From positions 1,364,001 to 1,428,000 of the forward strand of contig NZ_CP068046.1 in NCBI RefSeq assembly GCF_016698665.1: a stretch of 64,000 bases of DNA. Direction: 5' to 3'. How positions within the stretch are numbered: the first letter of the stretch is position 1; each line of letters begins with the position of its first letter. The translations under genes and the position numbers were made by a program. Positions 37,897 to 47,096 of this stretch are shown here, one piece after another. Under the pieces are notes generated by a model that did no database searches, had not been told where the DNA came from, and saw only the letters and a program-made list of their open reading frames with translations. This DNA comes from Devosia rhizoryzae. Its GTDB lineage: Bacteria; Pseudomonadota; Alphaproteobacteria; Rhizobiales; Devosiaceae.

Positions 37897-39963
37897 TCAT
37901 GGACTTAAATGCCGCTCAAAGAAGGCCGCCAGCTTGCCATAGGCGAAACGCGTGAAGGTGCGGTTCTGCTTGGCCCAGGCATGGCCGGTCCCCGGCAGCG
38001 ACACCAGTTCAAACGTCTTGCCTTGCTCGATCAGCTTTTCGACCAGCGCCATTGTGTCCGCATAGAGCACCACCTCATCCTTGGTGCCATGCAGAATGGT
38101 CAGAGCATCCGAAAGGCCTTCGCTGTGGAACAGCGCCGATTGCGCTGTATAGCGATCGATGAAGTCTTCGCCTTCGGTCAGGCCCATGATCCAGCCCTGC
38201 TCGGGATAGGCATGCCAGACATTGGTGGCCGGCGCCCCAGCAAAGCCGGCTGCATAGAAGCCCGGCTTTTTGAACAGCGACATCAGTGTCATCAAGCCGC
38301 CATAGCTTGAACCCCAGAGTCCAACGCGCTTGGGGTCGGCATAGCCCATTCCAGTCAGCGTCGACACACAGTCGGCGATGTCCTCGATGTCCTGCGTCCC
38401 ATAGCTGTTGAGCATGGCGCGGTTCCATTCCCGGCCCCGCCCGAAACTACCGCGAATTTCCGGGCTCACGACCACAAAGCCGCGCGACGCAAGATATTGA
38501 TCGATCCCCCAGCTCGGATGCGCCGCCCGGCCGCCCCATTGGTTGAGCAGGCCATCGGAATAAACCGAGCCGACAACCATTGGATGGGTGCCATTCGGCT
38601 CAAAACCGTGCGGCAGCATGACCCTTGCCATGAGCTCGGCACCATCGACATGGCTCTTGAACGGCACATAGTGCACCTTGGCCCATTGTCGATCGGCGAA
38701 GGCGGCCGTGGGCGATTGGGTGATCTGGTGCGGCGGATTTGCATCCGGCAAATCCTGGAGAAACAGCTCCGGCGGCGTCGCGTCATCGCTGAAGAGGTCG
38801 ATGAACGCGCTGTAGTCCGGCGCAAACACCGGGACATGGATCCCAGCCGGCCCAGTCAGCCGCGTGATTTCCCCGCCCGCCAGCGGCACCGAGTAAACGT
38901 GGCGTTCGGCCGGATGGGCTTCGTTGGCAATGAAGTAGATGGTGCCACGCGCGGCATCGACGAAGAATTCGGCGATCTCCCAAGGACCAGAGGTAATCGC
39001 CTCGGGCGCACCGGCCTTGTCTCGCAAATGATAGAGATGGTTGAAGCCATCGCGGTCATCGAGGAAGATCAGCCCCTGATCGTCCGGTGCGAAGGCCACC
39101 TGCCAGTCCGGCCGGATCTTGATCGGGTCATGCGAAGCAAGAAAGACGCCGCGGAATCCGCTCTCGACGTCGAACATGAAGATCGTGTGGTTCTTGATCG
39201 AAAGGTCGCTGCTCGAGACAAGAAGCGACTTGCCGTCCCGTGATAAGTCGTAGCCCCAGACGGCATCTTCGGCATCGGGGCGTTCGAACCAGCGAATCTT
39301 GCCGCCGCCGGCATCGACCATGCCTATACGCCGACGGGTCAGCAAGTCTCCGGGAAAGGCTCGAACGAAGCGATCCTTCCGCGCTTCGCCACGCGAGTCG
39401 TAGGCGATCTCGATCTTGCGGGTATTGGTGTCATCGGCTTCGACGAAAACCAGTTGATGGCCAGCCCAGCGAAACGACTCGACGCCAACAAAGGTCGATC
39501 CGGCAAGAAGCGTTCGTGACTGTGCGGCGGTGTCTGCATTGACCACCAGGAGCGATGTGCCGGACAGGAAGGCGAGTTTTGCGCCATCGGGCGATGCGGC
39601 GATGGTCCGTACGCCTTGCGTGCCGATTGCCAGCGGCACCACCGTGCCGTCTTCGAGCGCCAGATAGAGCTGCCCTTGCAGCACAAACGCTATCTGCCCA
39701 CCATTTAGCCAGGCGAGTTCGGAAATGCCCTGCGGCTCGCCACTTGTGCGCCCCTCACCCAGTCGCGTCAGCCGCTTGCGCGCGCCGCTGTCGCGTTCCC
39801 AAATCCATATGTCGCGGAAGGTGTGACCCGCATCATTCCACAGGAACGCCACGCGCTGGCCATCCGCCGACCACGAGGCTCCGATCGGCAAGGTGCCGAT
39901 GATGCTGGGCTCGCTGTAGAGCGTGTCAAAATCCAGTGGCGGAACGTCGGCTTGGGTGGTCAT
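37897..39963 (-). CDS. S9-family prolyl oligopeptidase-type serine peptidase
   Basis: There are 688 residues from the ATG at 39963; a GTG three codons earlier is possible. The N-terminal two thirds are a beta-propeller of the WD40/TolB-like type (for example WSADGQRVAFLWND). The C-terminal third is the alpha/beta-hydrolase domain with GSSYGG. The triad fits Ser 553, Asp 629 (HGTKDE) and His 661 (GTGHAW). There is no signal peptide, so it is cytoplasmic, suited to trimming imported oligopeptides. It follows the amidohydrolase gene by 33 bases and probably shares its transcript. Confidence 0.9.
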   Translation of the reverse strand: MTTQADVPPLDFDTLYSEPSIIGTLPIGASWSADGQRVAFLWNDAGHTFRDIWIWERDSGARKRLTRLGEGRTSGEPQGISELAWLNGGQIAFVLQGQLYLALEDGTVVPLAIGTQGVRTIAASPDGAKLAFLSGTSLLVVNADTAAQSRTLLAGSTFVGVESFRWAGHQLVFVEADDTNTRKIEIAYDSRGEARKDRFVRAFPGDLLTRRRIGMVDAGGGKIRWFERPDAEDAVWGYDLSRDGKSLLVSSSDLSIKNHTIFMFDVESGFRGVFLASHDPIKIRPDWQVAFAPDDQGLIFLDDRDGFNHLYHLRDKAGAPEAITSGPWEIAEFFVDAARGTIYFIANEAHPAERHVYSVPLAGGEITRLTGPAGIHVPVFAPDYSAFIDLFSDDATPPELFLQDLPDANPPHQITQSPTAAFADRQWAKVHYVPFKSHVDGAELMARVMLPHGFEPNGTHPMVVGSVYSDGLLNQWGGRAAHPSWGIDQYLASRGFVVVSPEIRGSFGRGREWNRAMLNSYGTQDIEDIADCVSTLTGMGYADPKRVGLWGSSYGGLMTLMSLFKKPGFYAAGFAGAPATNVWHAYPEQGWIMGLTEGEDFIDRYTAQSALFHSEGLSDALTILHGTKDEVVLYADTMALVEKLIEQGKTFELVSLPGTGHAWAKQNRTFTRFAYGKLAAFFERHLSP

Positions 39964-39996
39964 GCTTGGCACTCGAATAGCGGATGACGCGGCAAA

Positions 39997-41244
39997 TCAG
40001 GCGGACTTCGCAGTGAGGTCAGTCCGGTAGATGTCGCCCTGCTTCATGATCATGCGGAGATTCTTCTCCGGCTCGGTCAGGATCGAGATGTCCTTGAGCG
40101 GATCGCCGTCCACCACGAGAATATCTGCCGTTGCACCGGCTTCGATGACCCCCAGATCGGGACGTTGCACGATCTCGGCATTGACCGAAGTGGCCGACTT
40201 CAAGACGTCCACCGGCCGCTGCACGCGGGCCCGGATGGTGAGCTCCTGCAATTGTGCGAATTCCATGTCGCCCATGAGGTCAGTACCGAAGCCGAGCTTG
40301 ACGCCGGCGTCTTCACAAAGCCCAAGCATGACGATGCCGGCATCGTTGACCATATTGAGCTTTTGCATGACGACCGGCGAAAGACCCAGGCGCTCGCCAT
40401 GCTGCGCCGTCACTTCATAGGCGACAAGGGTCGGAACCACATAGGCATCGGCAGCGGCGACCATTGCCGCAGTTTCGCTGTTGATCAGATTGCCATGTTC
40501 GATGGTGCGCACGCCGGCCCGGACCGAATGGGCAATCGCCGCGCTTTCATAGGCATGGGCGCAGACATATTTGCCGCGCCGCTCGGCCTCCTGCACCACG
40601 ACGCGGATCTCTTCTTCACTGTATTGCGGCACCTCGATCGCATCGGTGGGCGAACCGACGCCGCCCGAGGCCAGGACCTTGATGTGATCGGCACCCTTGC
40701 GCAGTTCGTTGCGCACTACGCTGCGAAGATTATCAACGCCTTCGACGATGCGGCAGGTGAAGTAAAAGGCGCTCGAATTAAGATCGATGTCGAGGCTTTC
40801 ATCGGTGATGCTGCGGTGATCGCCATGGCCGCCAATCTGGCTCAGAGCGGGTCCACCCACGAACAGGCGCGGCCCTGGGATAAAGCCCTGGGCGATGGCG
40901 TTACGAATGCCCACATCGCCCCCGGCGACGTCGCGGACGCTGGTAAAGCCACGGTCAAGCATCTTGCGAATACGCGGCACTGCACGCGCCGTCATTTCGG
41001 TCAGAGCGATGTTGCGGTCATTCTCGGCGACAAGGTTGATGGCAAAGACGTGCGCATGGGCATCGATCAGGCCAGGCATCAGCGTGCGACCACCGACATC
41101 GTATTCTCTGACCCCGTTGCCGGTAATCGATTGGTCGGTGACCGCCTGGATACGGCCATCCACCACCAGAACGTTCATTCCGGGTATGGCTTCATCACCT
41201 CGCCCATCAAACACAGTGGCGTTGGTTAAAGCTATGGCCGACAT
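39997..41244 (-). CDS. Metal-dependent amidohydrolase, paralogue of the dpp1 enzyme
   Basis: A 415-residue amidohydrolase-superfamily enzyme. Metal ligands are HAH after GLIDA, Lys in IKVLASGG, His in CAHAYE and EHGN, and Asp in FGTDLMG. It is clearly similar along its length to the protein at 25057-26292. GGAGG stands upstream of the ATG at 41244, which is chosen over a longer frame. It is divergent from the dpp2 operon across a palindrome-rich region and followed by the S9 peptidase. Substrate not known; peptide or cyclic amide is plausible. Confidence 0.85.
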   Translation of the reverse strand: MSAIALTNATVFDGRGDEAIPGMNVLVVDGRIQAVTDQSITGNGVREYDVGGRTLMPGLIDAHAHVFAINLVAENDRNIALTEMTARAVPRIRKMLDRGFTSVRDVAGGDVGIRNAIAQGFIPGPRLFVGGPALSQIGGHGDHRSITDESLDIDLNSSAFYFTCRIVEGVDNLRSVVRNELRKGADHIKVLASGGVGSPTDAIEVPQYSEEEIRVVVQEAERRGKYVCAHAYESAAIAHSVRAGVRTIEHGNLINSETAAMVAAADAYVVPTLVAYEVTAQHGERLGLSPVVMQKLNMVNDAGIVMLGLCEDAGVKLGFGTDLMGDMEFAQLQELTIRARVQRPVDVLKSATSVNAEIVQRPDLGVIEAGATADILVVDGDPLKDISILTEPEKNLRMIMKQGDIYRTDLTAKSA

Positions 41245-41541
41245 ATGATTTCCTCCGGACGAGAACGATCGACCGGATAAACTGACCGGCCGTTTTGCGC
41301 CACTGTGTCGGCATCCCAGCACGCTGTAAAGGCAGTTTGATCAAAAAATCATATGTGGGCGTTTCGGTCGTATAAGTGCTGCAGCACTGTTGACGACGCG
41401 TTGACACACGGTCGAAACCCCTTCTACTATTCTCACGTTTGATCAAATGCTCAGGCAATGGTTTCTTGCGCGTCGGAGGGAATGACGCCGCCAAGAATCT
41501 TTGGGGTGAAGAGAACTGCCGACCTGGCAGAAGAGGGAAAA
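41245..41541. promoter_or_regulatory. Divergent control region between amidohydrolase and dpp2 with repeated palindromes
   Basis: TTTGATCAAA occurs twice, at 41336-41345 and 41438-41447, exactly 102 bases apart. A perfect 14-bp palindrome AGTGCTGCAGCACT lies between them at 41375-41388. The right copy sits just downstream of the dpp2 promoter boxes. The left copy sits just downstream of TATGAT on the minus strand (41353-41348). Related half-sites TTTGATT and TTTGATC stand upstream of the GntR gene at 48465. Confidence 0.55.
41401..41430 (+). promoter_or_regulatory. Candidate sigma-70 promoter of the dpp2 operon
   Basis: TTGACA (41401-41406) and TACTAT (41425-41430) are separated by 18 bases, about 110 bases before the solute-binding protein ATG. 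The -35 box is perfect. A TTTGATCAAA palindrome would cover the start site. Confidence 0.6.
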
Positions 41542-43281
41542 ATGAAACATCGCACATCTGCTAAGATGGTCCTGGCCGGGCTGACGCTCGCTCTTATGGG
41601 CTCCGCGGGAGCTTTTGCGCAGGAGGCCCAGACGGGTGGTACCTTGCGCGTTCTGGGAACGGCGGAAGTCGACCGCTTCGACACCGTTCCTCCCGCCACT
41701 GCCGACACCGGCAGCTTTTTTCGCGCCGTGTCGCGCCAGCTGATCAACTTCGCCGCATCCACCGATGCCGAAGAGCAGATCGCCCCGCAGGCCGACCTTG
41801 CCGAGAGCGTACCGACGCCGACGGATGAAGGCCTGACCTACACCTTTACTTTGCGCCAGGGTGCCAATTGGGACGCTCCCGACGGTCCGCGTCAGATCGT
41901 TGCCGCCGACGTCGAGCGCGGCTTCATGCGCCTTTGCAATCCCTCGATCCCAGCGCCGGCCGTATCCTACTTCGAAGATCTGATTGTCGGCTTCGCCGAG
42001 TTCTGCTCCGGCTTTGCCGATGTCGAGCCGACCGTCGAAGCCATGAAGGCCTATATAGAGTCCAGTGACGTCGAAGGCATAGAGACGCCTTCCGAGAACA
42101 CCGTCGTCTTCAAGCTAAGATATGCGGCCAACGATTTCATCTATCTGCTGACCCTGCCGGTCACCACTCCGGCTCCGGTTGAAGTGCTCGACTACTTGCC
42201 GGATAGCCCAGAATACCGCGAGAACTTCATCTCGAACGGCCCTTACACGGTCGAATCCTATGTCCCCGATACTCAGGTGACCCTGGTTCGCAACCAGGCA
42301 TGGGAAGCGGCAAGCGATCCGCTGCGCAAGGCCTATGTCGACACCATCGAGATTATCGCCGGAGTTCAGCCCGATGCCGCCATGCAGCAGCTGCAGTCCG
42401 GCGACGGCGACATGCTCTATGATATTAACGTCCCGCCGGTCACTGTGCAGATGCTGACCATGCAGGGAGACGAAAAGATCTCCACCCTTGCAGAGGGTGC
42501 GTCGCGCATGATCTGGATCAACACCGTTTCCGAAAACAACGATGGTGCCCTGCGCAACCCGCTGGTGCGCCAGGCGCTCAATTACGCGGTCAACAAGGCC
42601 GCCATCGTGCAGCAGCTGGGCGGGCCTGAATTTGCCACCCCGCTGAACGGCATCTTTCCGCTCGGCATTCTCGGTCACCACGATTTCGAGCCCTACCCGA
42701 CGCCAAACAGCGAAGGCGATGTGGAAAAGGCCAAGGAACTGCTGGCCGAAGCCGGTTATCCCGATGGTCTCTCTCTCAAGATGCCGTTCCGCAATGCCGG
42801 CAACGGTGCTGCCGAAGCCCAGGTGCTACAGGCGAGCCTCCAGGAGGCAGGGTTTGAAATCGAACTGATCCCAACCCCGGCTCCGGACTTCTACCCGCGC
42901 CTCATCACCAACTTCGACAACGCCCTCAACGGCGTCTGGGACCTGGTGCCTTCGGGCTGGTCGCCGGATTGGCCGGGTGGCGCTGCCCGCTCGATCTTCC
43001 AGCCGCAATACACCTATGACGGTACCCACGGCACCTTCAATTTCTCCGACTACAACAATGAAGCGGCCAACGAAGTGGCCGACCGGGCGCTTGCAACGTC
43101 CGACCTCGCCGAAGCCGAGCAGCTCTGGAACGAGGTTGACGAAATCGTCATGGCCGATCCTCCGACCGTGCCGCTGATCTCGCAGACCACCGTGCTCTAC
43201 CACGGCGCGGCGGTTCAGAACTTCCTGCCCTATGCTGCTGGCGGCAATGGCGACTGGACCAATGTCTGGCTGAGCCGCTAG
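41542..43281 (+). CDS. ABC importer solute-binding protein, family 5 (dpp2)
   Basis: A 579-residue periplasmic protein, longer than usual for SBP_bac_5. The signal peptide is residues 1-26 (MKHRTSAKMVLAG..., ending in AFAQ). ADVERGFMRLCNPS and YAVNKAAIVQQLGGPE fit the family. The ATG at 41542 has AGAGGG upstream and starts the signal peptide; an upstream in-frame start is rejected. The ligand is unknown, and the extra length suggests a solute other than a simple dipeptide. It is first in the dpp2 operon. Confidence 0.9.
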   Translation: MKHRTSAKMVLAGLTLALMGSAGAFAQEAQTGGTLRVLGTAEVDRFDTVPPATADTGSFFRAVSRQLINFAASTDAEEQIAPQADLAESVPTPTDEGLTYTFTLRQGANWDAPDGPRQIVAADVERGFMRLCNPSIPAPAVSYFEDLIVGFAEFCSGFADVEPTVEAMKAYIESSDVEGIETPSENTVVFKLRYAANDFIYLLTLPVTTPAPVEVLDYLPDSPEYRENFISNGPYTVESYVPDTQVTLVRNQAWEAASDPLRKAYVDTIEIIAGVQPDAAMQQLQSGDGDMLYDINVPPVTVQMLTMQGDEKISTLAEGASRMIWINTVSENNDGALRNPLVRQALNYAVNKAAIVQQLGGPEFATPLNGIFPLGILGHHDFEPYPTPNSEGDVEKAKELLAEAGYPDGLSLKMPFRNAGNGAAEAQVLQASLQEAGFEIELIPTPAPDFYPRLITNFDNALNGVWDLVPSGWSPDWPGGAARSIFQPQYTYDGTHGTFNFSDYNNEAANEVADRALATSDLAEAEQLWNEVDEIVMADPPTVPLISQTTVLYHGAAVQNFLPYAAGGNGDWTNVWLSR

Positions 43282-43306
43282 GCGCGGCTCTAGCGACAAT
43301 CACTTT

Positions 43307-43329
43307 GGAGGCCGGCGCGTCCGGCCTCC
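43307..43329 (+). terminator. Intercistronic hairpin after the dpp2 solute-binding gene
   Basis: A perfect 9-bp stem, GGAGGCCGG at 43307-43315 and CCGGCCTCC at 43321-43329, is followed by TTACTTT. It lies between the binding protein and the fused ATPase gene, the same place as the hairpin in dpp1. Partial termination or mRNA protection is likely. Confidence 0.55.
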
Positions 43330-43361
43330 TTACTTTGGCCCCCCCTGGCGACCACTGCTTT

Positions 43362-45206
43362 ATGACCGTTCTCTCCGTCCGCAATCTGAACATCGACATT
43401 CCCACCGGCGATGGCCATGTTCATGCGGCCCGCGACGTTTCTTTCGATGTGGGCGCCGAGGAATTGTTCGGCATTGCCGGCGAGTCAGGGTCGGGCAAGA
43501 GCGTGCTCTCGCAGGCCATTATGGGCCTCCTACCGGGCGCAATCATCTCGGGTGAAATCCTCTTCGAAGGCCGAAACCTCCTAACCCTGCCAGCCAGGGA
43601 AATGCAGCGCCTGCGCGGCAACCGCATCGCCATGATTTCCCAGGATCCGCTCTCGAGCCTGCATCCCTTCTACACGATCGGCGCGCAGATCACCGAGGCG
43701 ATCCGCATCCACCGCAAGGTCAGCGAAGCCGAAGCCCTCCGTGAAGCCGTCGACACATTGACCCGCGTCGGCATTTACGATGCCGAAAAGCGCGTTCACG
43801 ACTATCCCCACCAGTTTTCAGGCGGCATGCGCCAGCGCGTCATGATCGCCATGGCCATCGTGCTCCGCCCAGCGTTGCTGATCGCGGACGAACCCACTAC
43901 GGCACTCGACGTGACGGTCCAGGCCCAGATCATCGCGCTGCTCAACCAGATGCGCCGCGAACTGGGCACTGCCATCATCATGGTCACCCACGATCTTGAG
44001 CTCCTCTCCTCCATCGCCGACCATGCCATGGTCATGTATGCAGGCAACCGCATGGAGTTCGGCCCTGGCGATGCTGTGCTCGGTGCTCCGGCTCACCCCT
44101 ATACCCTGGGCCTGCAGCGCTCTTCGCCCAATCACGAAACCCGCGGAGACTTGCCCTCCATCCCCGGCCAGCCGCCGAGCCTGCTTGTCGAGCAAAAAGC
44201 CTGTGCCTTTGCGCCGCGCTGTCCGGCCGTCATGGACATCTGCCGCCAGCAACGGCCGCCCGTACGCGTCTTCGAGGATGGCACGCAATCGCTGTGCTGG
44301 CTCGAAGACAAGGCCTCCCGCACCGCTGCTGCACTTGCTCCCGCACCGGAAGTGCCGAGGCCCGTCGACCAACCGTCCGACATCGTCGTCAGCGTTTCCG
44401 ATGTCCGCCTGACCTATGGCGGCCGCTCGCTTTTCGGCAAAAGCATTAACCTTGAAGTCCTCAAGGGCGTGAGCCTCGACCTGCCGCGGGGGAAGACTCT
44501 CGGCATCGTCGGCGAAAGCGGCTGCGGCAAGTCCACCTTGGCCCGCATCATTGCCGGTCTCCTGCCGCCCACTTCGGGCGACGTCACCATTGAGGGTAAG
44601 AGCGTCGTCGACCTTGACCGCGCCAGCTGGGTCGAGATGCGCAAGCGCGTGCAAATGGTATTCCAAGACCCCTTCGGCTCGCTCAACCCCCGCCGCCGTG
44701 TCGGCTCCATCATCGGTGACCCGTTCCGCATTCAGAACGTCGCCCACGGCGCCCAGCGCAAGAATAGGGTTCGCGAACTGATGGAAGTCGTTGGGCTAAA
44801 CCCCGAACACTATAACCGTTTCCCTTCCGAATTCTCCGGCGGCCAGCGCCAGAGAATCGGTATCGCCCGTGCGCTCGCGCTCAATCCTTCGATCATCATC
44901 TTCGATGAACCAGTTTCGGCGCTCGATGTGTCCATCCAGGCGCAGATCCTTAATCTCATCAGCCGCCTGCAGCGCGAACTCGGACTTTCATACCTCTTCA
45001 TCTCGCACGACCTTGCGGTTGTCCGGCATGTGAGCTCCGAGATTATCGTCATGAAATCAGGCCAAGTGGTCGAGCGCGGCGACACCGAAACGCTCTACCA
45101 CAACCCGCAACACCCCTATACGCGCGAACTACTGGCCGCGGCCGATCCCCATTACAGGAAAAGCGGCGGCAGCTTTGCGGTCCCTCCCGGGGAGCTTGCC
45201 CCATGA
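43362..45206 (+). CDS. Fused ABC importer ATPase (two nucleotide-binding domains, dpp2)
   Basis: A 614-residue protein with two complete ABC domains. Domain 1 (about 1-330) has [16 protein letters not shown] and [10 protein letters not shown] with a Cys-rich peptide-transporter extension. Domain 2 (about 350-614) has [17 protein letters not shown] and [10 protein letters not shown]. It is equivalent to a DppD-DppF fusion, as in GsiA and YejF. The ATG at 43362 is the first residue with similarity; the upstream part of the frame is intercistronic. It overlaps the next permease gene by four bases. Confidence 0.93.
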   Translation: MTVLSVRNLNIDIPTGDGHVHAARDVSFDVGAEELFGIAGESGSGKSVLSQAIMGLLPGAIISGEILFEGRNLLTLPAREMQRLRGNRIAMISQDPLSSLHPFYTIGAQITEAIRIHRKVSEAEALREAVDTLTRVGIYDAEKRVHDYPHQFSGGMRQRVMIAMAIVLRPALLIADEPTTALDVTVQAQIIALLNQMRRELGTAIIMVTHDLELLSSIADHAMVMYAGNRMEFGPGDAVLGAPAHPYTLGLQRSSPNHETRGDLPSIPGQPPSLLVEQKACAFAPRCPAVMDICRQQRPPVRVFEDGTQSLCWLEDKASRTAAALAPAPEVPRPVDQPSDIVVSVSDVRLTYGGRSLFGKSINLEVLKGVSLDLPRGKTLGIVGESGCGKSTLARIIAGLLPPTSGDVTIEGKSVVDLDRASWVEMRKRVQMVFQDPFGSLNPRRRVGSIIGDPFRIQNVAHGAQRKNRVRELMEVVGLNPEHYNRFPSEFSGGQRQRIGIARALALNPSIIIFDEPVSALDVSIQAQILNLISRLQRELGLSYLFISHDLAVVRHVSSEIIVMKSGQVVERGDTETLYHNPQHPYTRELLAAADPHYRKSGGSFAVPPGELAP

Positions 45207-46141
45207 GCACCGAAGTCAAGCAGCGCAGTTCCCTCGAACTGACCCTCCGCCGGCTGTTTGCGGATCGCGCCGGTCTCGTCTCGATGGTCTTCATCATCCT
45301 GCTGATCGCGGTGGCCGTCGGAGCCGACGGCATTGCGGCGCTCACCGGCCACAGCGCCGTCGCACAGTTCCTGACCACTGGCCTGACCCCTACTGGCCTG
45401 CCCGTTCCGCCTAACGGCGAATTTCTCTTCGGCACCGATCAGCTGGGCCGCGATGTGCTCATCCGCCTTGCTCATGGCGCGCGGATTTCGCTAGCCATAG
45501 GTGTCGTGGCGTCGCTGCTGGCTGCCGCCATCGGCATTACCATTGGCCTTGTCGCGGGCTATTTCGGCGGGTGGATCGACGTCGTGCTCGGACGACTGAT
45601 GGATCTCGTGATGAGCATTCCGGTCCTTCTTTGCATGCTCTCGCTGGTCGCCGTCTTCGGCCCGAGCCTCGCTCTAAGCCTCACGGTCATCGTCTTCTTT
45701 TCGTGGACCACAATGGGTCGCGTCATCCGCGGCCAGGTGCTGTCGCTGAAGGAGCGCGAATTCGTCCTTGCCTCCCGCTCAATGGGCGCCGGGCACTTCT
45801 CGATCATGGTCAACGATATCCTGCCGAACCTGGGCGCGCCGATCATCATCTACACGACGATGATGGTTCCGACTTCGATCATCTTTGAAGCAACGCTCTC
45901 GTTCCTTGGGCTCGGCATTGTCCCACCTGCTCCGAGCTGGGGCGGCATGCTGGCTGAAGCTGCCAACAACTCCATCTACATGTTCGCCTGGTGGCTGGTG
46001 CTGTTTCCGGGTCTGGCCCTGCTCTTCACCACACTCTCGTTCAACATCCTTGGCGACGCCCTGCGCGACGCCCTCGACCCGGCGAGCATGCGCCATAAAC
46101 GGCCGCGCAAGAAAAGACAGGCAGCGGGAGCTGCATCATGA
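45203..46141 (+). CDS. Dpp/Opp-type ABC importer permease, DppC-like (dpp2)
   Basis: A 312-residue permease. LFGTDQLGRDVLIRLAHGARIS is the DppC signature, and the EAA loop is ASRSMGAGHFSIMVNDILPN. The ATG overlaps the fused ATPase stop codon (ATGA). In this operon the DppC-type gene precedes the DppB-type gene, the reverse of the usual order. Confidence 0.92.
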   Translation: MSTEVKQRSSLELTLRRLFADRAGLVSMVFIILLIAVAVGADGIAALTGHSAVAQFLTTGLTPTGLPVPPNGEFLFGTDQLGRDVLIRLAHGARISLAIGVVASLLAAAIGITIGLVAGYFGGWIDVVLGRLMDLVMSIPVLLCMLSLVAVFGPSLALSLTVIVFFSWTTMGRVIRGQVLSLKEREFVLASRSMGAGHFSIMVNDILPNLGAPIIIYTTMMVPTSIIFEATLSFLGLGIVPPAPSWGGMLAEAANNSIYMFAWWLVLFPGLALLFTTLSFNILGDALRDALDPASMRHKRPRKKRQAAGAAS

Positions 46142-47094
46142 TCCGCTTCATTCTCAGCCGCGTCGGCTTCGCCGCGCTCGTGCTCATCATGCTGAGCGGC
46201 TTCGTCTTCACCCTGTTCTTCGTCGCCCCCGGAGATCCTGCGCGCATCGTTGCCGGTGAGCGCGCGACCGAAGCCCAAGTCGCCCAGGTTCGTGAAAATC
46301 TCGGCCTCGATCGCCCGATCATAGAGCAATATGTGAGTTTCCTTGGCCGCAGCCTCAGTGGCGATCTCGGCTATTCTTACCGTAACCAGCAGCCGGTGCT
46401 CGACCTCATCAAGAACCGCATGCCAGCCACCATTTCGCTTTGCATAGGCGCGGTCGTTCTGTGGTTGCTGATGGGCATTCCGATCGGCATCATGTCCGCT
46501 CGCCGGCCGGGCAGCTTCGCCGACCGGTTCGGGCAAGGGTTCGTTTTGATCGGCGTCAGCTTTCCATCCTTCGTCCTTGGGATGGCAGCGCTCTATTTTC
46601 TTTATTTCTTGCCGCGCCAGGCTGGTCTGACCCTTTTTCCACCTGGCGGTTATCGTCCGTTTCTCCCTAATCCGGGCATCTGGGCATGGCACCTGATGCT
46701 GCCCTGGTTCACTCTCGCCTTCACCTCTGCCGCGATTTATGCCCGCCTCACCCGCGGCCAACTGCTTGAAGTCTTGGGCGAGGATTACATCCGCACCGCT
46801 CGCGCCAAGGGACTTTCCGAGCGCAAGGTCGTCTACAAACATGGGGTCCGCTCGATCTTCTCGCCGCTCACCACCCAGCTCGGCGCCGATATCGCCGCTC
46901 TCCTTGGCGGCGCGCTGGTGACCGAGCAAGTCTTTGGCCTCCAGGGCATTGGCTCGCTTGCGGTGCAATCCGTGCAGACGCAGGACCGGCCGGTGATCAT
47001 CGGTGTCGTCATGCTCGCCGGTTTCTTTATCGTTATCGCCAATCTGATCGTGGATTTCCTCTACATCCTGCTCGATCCACGCATCCGGACCTGA
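46138..47094 (+). CDS. Dpp/Opp-type ABC importer permease, DppB-like (dpp2)
   Basis: A 318-residue permease with the N-terminal VAPGDPARIVAGERATEAQV, the EAA loop TARAKGLSERKVVYKHGVRS and the C-terminal DFLYILLDPRIRT. It overlaps the DppC-like gene by four bases. The FAD oxidoreductase gene starts two bases after its stop codon, so import and oxidation are made together. Confidence 0.92.
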   Translation: MIRFILSRVGFAALVLIMLSGFVFTLFFVAPGDPARIVAGERATEAQVAQVRENLGLDRPIIEQYVSFLGRSLSGDLGYSYRNQQPVLDLIKNRMPATISLCIGAVVLWLLMGIPIGIMSARRPGSFADRFGQGFVLIGVSFPSFVLGMAALYFLYFLPRQAGLTLFPPGGYRPFLPNPGIWAWHLMLPWFTLAFTSAAIYARLTRGQLLEVLGEDYIRTARAKGLSERKVVYKHGVRSIFSPLTTQLGADIAALLGGALVTEQVFGLQGIGSLAVQSVQTQDRPVIIGVVMLAGFFIVIANLIVDFLYILLDPRIRT

Positions 47095-47096
47095 TC

